Source: Clavelina lepadiformis (lineage: Eukaryota > Chordata > Ascidiacea > Aplousobranchia > Clavelinidae). From it: a stretch of 64,000 nucleotides of DNA. Of this stretch, positions 46,864 to 64,000 are shown in pieces (position 1 is the first letter of the stretch; every line of letters starts with the position of its first letter). The stretch lies in NCBI RefSeq assembly GCF_947623445.1, contig NC_135248.1:3534977-3598976 (forward strand). The letters are read 5' to 3'. Under the pieces are notes generated by a model. It saw only the letters and a list, made by a program, of their open reading frames with translations, did not search any database and was not told the origin of the DNA. The position numbers were made by a program, and so were the translations under genes.

Positions 46864-47334
46864 ATTTATTGTTGATTTTGAATTTATTATTGAAATTACC
46901 TTGCACACTTTATGCAAAACATCCACAGTCCAGTTCATACCCACATGATTGAATAATTATAATTATATACATTTTACAAAAGTAGGCTAAACAATTTTCA
47001 GTAAGTTAAAAAAATTTACCATTGGGTTTTTAGTTACTGAATAAACCTTTTGGGCCAAGTTCTTCATCTTCAAAGCATATCAATTAATGAATGCAAATGA
47101 TAACATCATAAATGTGATAAAATATTTTGAAGTTTTTAAACTATACTGTAAAACGTTTATTTTTCGTCATTGACTATTATGAGGAGGGAAAAGTATGGTG
47201 GTAACCTCGTTGAAGACTGGTCACACAAGAAATATTGTAAGATAAGTCATTTTTAGGAAAGTTCTATTTCAAACACATAGCAATAACATGTTGTATGTGA
47301 AATATGTGTGTACAATAACATGTTTGAACAGCAA

Positions 47335-47930
47335 GTTCTCTTAAATCAATTCAGTTGATGACTGAGAAAGTTATTAACGTATTTTCTATGTTGCAGCGCC
47401 CGTCAGATAAAAGCATTCTTGCAAAAGATAAAGTTGCTGGGGTTGGACTTGTGTCGAGTGTGACTATGCTGACTTCACGTTGTTTGCAAATACCTTCGAT
47501 TCAATTCTGATGCAAACGAACCTCTGTCAAGTAATATCGCTCGTGTTGGTCAGAATTCTTTGCTTAGTGCAAAACCAAACCAGCCGAAACGTCAACTTCA
47601 TCCAACTGCTGCCAAAGAAAAAATGCTGTTTGCTTCAAGGGTGAACTATCGAAAATCTAAAAGGGAAGAAAGGAGAAATTTATGCAGAAATTATGCAGTT
47701 TTACTCAAGAAAATGAACATTGCCACCAAAATGGACAGACGCTATTAATGTGGAAATGAGAATCAATAAGGCGTTGAAAATTCAAGGCTGTAGCAAACAA
47801 AAAAAAATTGTTACAAAAAAAACCGTAAATAAAAAGAGGAAGAAAATGAAGGAAAAATATTCACGAGTGGAGAAAACATAACTGAAAAGGTAGTCGTGGG
47901 ATCATCTACTCCTGAAAGATCCTAAGGAAG
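47335..47930 (+). pseudogene. decayed coding-like unit, tandem copy 1
   Basis: This unit pairs with 48425-48945. Both begin with a run to TTTTATGTTG(C/T)AGCGCCCG, which looks like an intron acceptor. A peptide related to ECDYADFTLFANTFDSI follows, then a stretch near CAGCCGAAACG, and the end is a lysine-rich segment with AAACCGTAAATAAAAAG. The frame is interrupted in this copy. I do not recognise the parent gene. A 62-codon frame at 47560-47748 is part of the unit and rich in basic residues. Confidence 0.6.
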
Positions 47931-48424
47931 TAAGTTGAAAAACTCGTACTGTAAGATTGTCAATTAAACTATAGGCCTATAGTTGACGAATAGCAGTGAA
48001 CGTTCCTTCATCTTCATAAAAGCATACCTAAACAAAGGCCTGTTACGTGAAGGTCAGCGTTCTTCTATATACCCACGCAGAAACGTAACACTAATGACTA
48101 CAAACTTCAAACCGAAGCTTCGTGTAAGGAACATTTATCGGAAGTCGACGGCAGGCTCTATGTACAACCGAATTGTTATCACTGTTATAGGTTTAATTGT
48201 AGCGTTGATTCTTAGCTATTTTTTGTTGTTTAGCCTTTTGTTTTACTATTGACGAGGTTTTCAATTTGTCTGAAAATAAGATCAGATGTGCATTCAAAGA
48301 AAGTAAGTTACAAACGTAACCTGTTAAAGATCGTAAAGATTTTTTTGATATTTTTTTTGATATTTCAAGGGTTATTCTACTCAGGTTGTTTCACACGTAA
48401 GTAGGCGTACAGTTATATATAAAT

Positions 48425-48945
48425 ATCATAATTAAATTTTTCACGAGTTAAAATGTTCATTAACGCATTTTTTATGTTGTAGCGCCCGATAAAATAAAAT
48501 ATTCTTGCAAATGATGAAGCTGCAGATGCTTGGGAGTGGTTTGAGTGTGACCATGCTGACCTCCCGTTGTCTGCAAACACCTTTGATTCATTTTTGAAAC
48601 AAACAAACCATGAAGACACCAACGATATCGCTCCCGTTGGTTATACCAAGTGAAAAACTAAACCGGCCGAAATGCCAATTCTATCCAATGAACTGGTTGC
48701 CCATTCCTTTGCAGCAGAAACATTTGAAAGAGCAATTTTTGCGAAAGCAAAAAAGTCATTACAAAACTTGGTAACAGTGTGGAAATGAGAACCAATAAGG
48801 TGTCGAACATTCAAGGTTGAAGCAAACGAAAAAACTGCCGCAACCGAATCCGTAAATAAAAAAAGAAAGAGATTTCTGGCAATAGAACCCTTGAGGAGAA
48901 AGCATAACAGGAAGGTGTTGCGCGGTCATTCTAACATACTAGTAT
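48425..48945 (+). pseudogene. decayed coding-like unit, tandem copy 2
   Basis: The second copy lies about 1.06 kb after the first. Its frame reads DAWEWFECDHADLPLS followed by ANTFDSFLKQTNHED, then stops soon after. The ECD(H/Y)AD and ANTFDS pieces match copy 1 in order, and the downstream basic segment also matches. Conservation of a readable peptide in both copies suggests an exon of a once-coding gene that was duplicated and then lost, or a repeat-borne exon. No family is recognised. Confidence 0.6.
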
Positions 48946-61781
<12,836 letters not shown>

Positions 61782-61920
61782 ATCATGGGAGTCAAATGTC
61801 AAAGGATTTTTATGCGTTTTTAATCGTTTCAACTTTCAAGCCAAGACTGCCACGTTCTTCGTTGTTATGTTCTCAGCAGTGATTGTTTGGTACAGTTCTT
61901 GTTGTCATGACTTTTGTAAA

Positions 61921-61926
61921 AATAAA
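61921..61926 (+). terminator. AATAAA polyadenylation signal of SMC3
   Basis: AATAAA 140 nt after the SMC3 stop codon; the convergent receptor gene ends 368 bp further on. Confidence 0.55.
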
Positions 61927-62293
61927 CAGGTTTTCCCAACAGAGTCCTCCTAACTCTACAGCAATTGGATAATAAATAGAAGTACATTAATACAAATAGT
62001 AGCACCAAATACTGTAAGCATTGTTTGAAATGAAGCACCTCGCCTATACAACCGGCAGGAAAAAGCACCACTGACAAAGGCTACACTATAATACTGTAAC
62101 ACAGTTTTTTGATTGACCTGACTGCAGTGCATAACAAACAACGATGTTGTCCAAACAGTGCCACATGTAGCTCAGCACATGACCTGTCGTTGAATTCGTC
62201 TGCAGCATTTTGCCCATTACTCTTTGCACCACTTGACTCTTTGCAGGTGCAGTCGTGGCTGGTACTGAATTTCCAATGTAGTAACTGATGCTG

Positions 62294-63583
62294 TTATGAG
62301 CCTGAAGGAAAGAGATCCTCAATACTTTGTTCTGCTCTGATACCAAGAGTTCTGAGAAGATTTGTCCAGAAGAATCTTATTCTCATTCTTGACTTGTATT
62401 CACTGCCATCTTGTGATGGCCAACGAAGAACACTAAATCCACTATAACGTGTTGGGAGTTCACAGCCTGAAATGCAAAAAATAACAGCAAAATAAAAATA
62501 GAGCAACACCACAACTAAAGTACTCTATTAGACAATAAAGCTCATGTTATCAGTCAATTTAAATTAATAAATCTATTTAACAATGTGTAGTAGACGGACA
62601 CAAGTTTAGAATTGTATTAGGCTGCACCATTTCAATAAATGCTGAAACCATGTTATCTACCTCAACTCATTTATGCTACATTATTAGGTTACCATCTAAA
62701 AGGATTGGTATAAATGTTCTTTTAAAACCAGTAGGGTCTGTATGATGAGCCATCAGCACTTCATATTGTTTCCAAGATGATAGCAAGTAGTCTTGACTAA
62801 AGCATATGATCATTTGCTTTGAGTGCTTGATGGATTCTAGAAATGAAATATCGCAAAATAAAGAAATGAAAAGGTTTGAGAACAAAAATAGCTGCCTCTA
62901 CACATGCCACACTATGCACAATTCAAGTGATAATTATCCTAACAGTGCCATTAACAAATCATACAAAATAATAAAAAATATGAATAAAAAGATTAGTTAA
63001 AAAACCTTCAATGATTTGTGATTGGCTGATGCCTGTTGGGCTGTCACGCTCAAACAAAAAACAACGCAGTTTTAATTTTTCCTCTAGAACTGGCAGTAGA
63101 TGTGTTTGAACCCAGTCAATTTGATTCTCATGACACGAAATGTTCACATCATAAAGAAATGTTTCTGCAATTAAGATTATCTGGTTTAAATAAACCATTC
63201 AGGAGCGAATATTTCAAATAGACGTCCTTATCACTATGAAGGTTTCTTTATTTTAAACTGGTACATATGTGCCATATTTTCCACTAACTGACCAAACTAT
63301 GGCAGATAATTCATTTCTAATAGGTTAAGTTTTAGATTTTGTAAGAAAAACTTCTTACAAAAATATCCAAGCCAAATTAAGTTCTAAAGGCAATAGATAG
63401 AATGGTGTATTAACTCAATGTACTAATTCAACTAACCTTCAGCATCATTCACTCTTTCACCGTGCTGCCCTTCGTTTACTTTCATATTTCCACAAGAGCT
63501 GACATGAATATTATGTGATGATTTTTTATCGGCATATTTTACTTTATGGCTTGAGAAACTACATCCCATCCCATGTAAAACAC
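62294..63583 (-). CDS. Toll-like receptor, intracellular TIR part (5' end beyond the window)
   Basis: Four exons are traced, in frame: 63437-63583, 63006-63164, 62693-62836 and 62294-62466. The first is a linker without a recognised domain. The next three encode one TIR domain, which relays signal by binding TIR adaptors such as MyD88. Box 1 reads FLYDVNISCHENQIDWV, the BB-loop region ERDSPTGISQSQIIEG, the middle SKQMIICFSQDYLLSSWKQYE with FIPILLDG, then CELPTRY and the box 3 FFW in IRFFWTNLLRTLG. PTRY and the W-P pair favour Toll-like receptors over IL-1 receptors. Box 1 and the BB loop are atypical (VNISC rather than AFISY; S-P-T-G rather than x-P-G). The leucine-rich ectodomain and membrane segment must lie to the right. 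It converges on SMC3, with 512 bp between the stop codons. Confidence 0.85.
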
Positions 63584-63632
63584 CTGTTAACGCATTGAAT
63601 TGTATGTAAGCTGTTATTGTACTATATTTTTT

Positions 63633-64000
63633 GTATTGTATTGTTTACTTTTTGCCATTAACTGTGCGGAGCGAAAGTTACGATGCTAACCGTTGTAATT
63701 ATAGCACAATGAAACATATGCTCACGAACAGTTAACGAAGCATAAAAAAATGGCAAAGCCTAATGGCTCAATACATGCAAGATAGTAATAATGCAATTGT
63801 GCTATAAGATGGTAGGTTAGCATGGCCACCAAACCCACAAAATCATTCTAAAGTTTTTAAACAAATTTAAGGCCAAAAAAAACACAAACAATGAAACAAC
63901 TACATTGATTGGAAGATGTAAAGCACATGTTCCCTAACATTAAAAACATGTATATTAATAGCCAAAACAAACATACAAAGTTACATGATTAGATTAAAAT
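63633..64000 (-). repeat. dispersed repeat, copy 2 (cut by window end)
   Basis: Same orientation and order as 5755-6130, starting in a TGTATTGTATTG run. GCCATTAACTG, GCGAAAGTTACGATGCT, GTGCTATAAGATGGTAGG and ATATTAATAGCC are shared. It lies upstream of the traced receptor exons, presumably within an intron of that gene. Confidence 0.75.

Noticed and set aside
62086-62346. 86-codon minus-strand frame after the receptor stop
   Set aside because: It overlaps the last TIR exon in another frame and falls mostly in the 3' untranslated region.

Overview
The window looks like nuclear DNA from a tunicate, most likely a Ciona-like ascidian. It is AT-rich, has many short introns and packs about twelve genes into 64 kb. 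It carries a single Aurora kinase with mixed Aurora A and Aurora B features, a 41-residue metallothionein, several intronless housekeeping genes, and at least one head-to-tail gene pair spaced like an ascidian operon. The organism is inferred from these traits; no marker in the window proves it.

Layout from left to right: MFSD1 paralogue A (minus, possibly truncated or running off the left edge); a repeat-bearing intergenic stretch; an intronless nucleotidyltransferase-TPR gene (plus) with a possible small gene head-to-head; MFSD1 paralogue B (minus, 12 exons, complete); PIF1 helicase (minus, 249 bp upstream of MFSD1-B); a two-exon metallothionein (plus) between two copies of a decayed repeat; Aurora kinase (plus); two tandem group III-like nucleoside hydrolase genes (minus) with a relic third copy beside them; a hAT transposon remnant; UFD1 (minus); CENP-M (plus); a roughly 0.5 kb tandem duplication of decayed coding-like sequence; SMC3 (plus, 28 exons traced, first mini-exon not found); and the TIR end of a Toll-like receptor (minus, running off the right edge).

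The genes do not form one pathway. Aurora, CENP-M, SMC3 and PIF1 all act on chromosomes, and the two MFSD1 and two hydrolase copies are tandem duplications. Mobile DNA is mostly small hAT-type elements with clear inverted ends and, in several cases, 8-bp target-site duplications. One sits ten bases inside an SMC3 intron and one in the 3' flank of MFSD1-B.

The points most worth a second look are the nucleotidyltransferase-TPR gene, patchwork gene conversion between the nucleoside hydrolases, three GC-AG introns, the PIF1/MFSD1-B pair, the hybrid Aurora hinge, and the metallothionein between duplicated blocks. All calls come from reading the sequence and recalled family knowledge; no database search was run.
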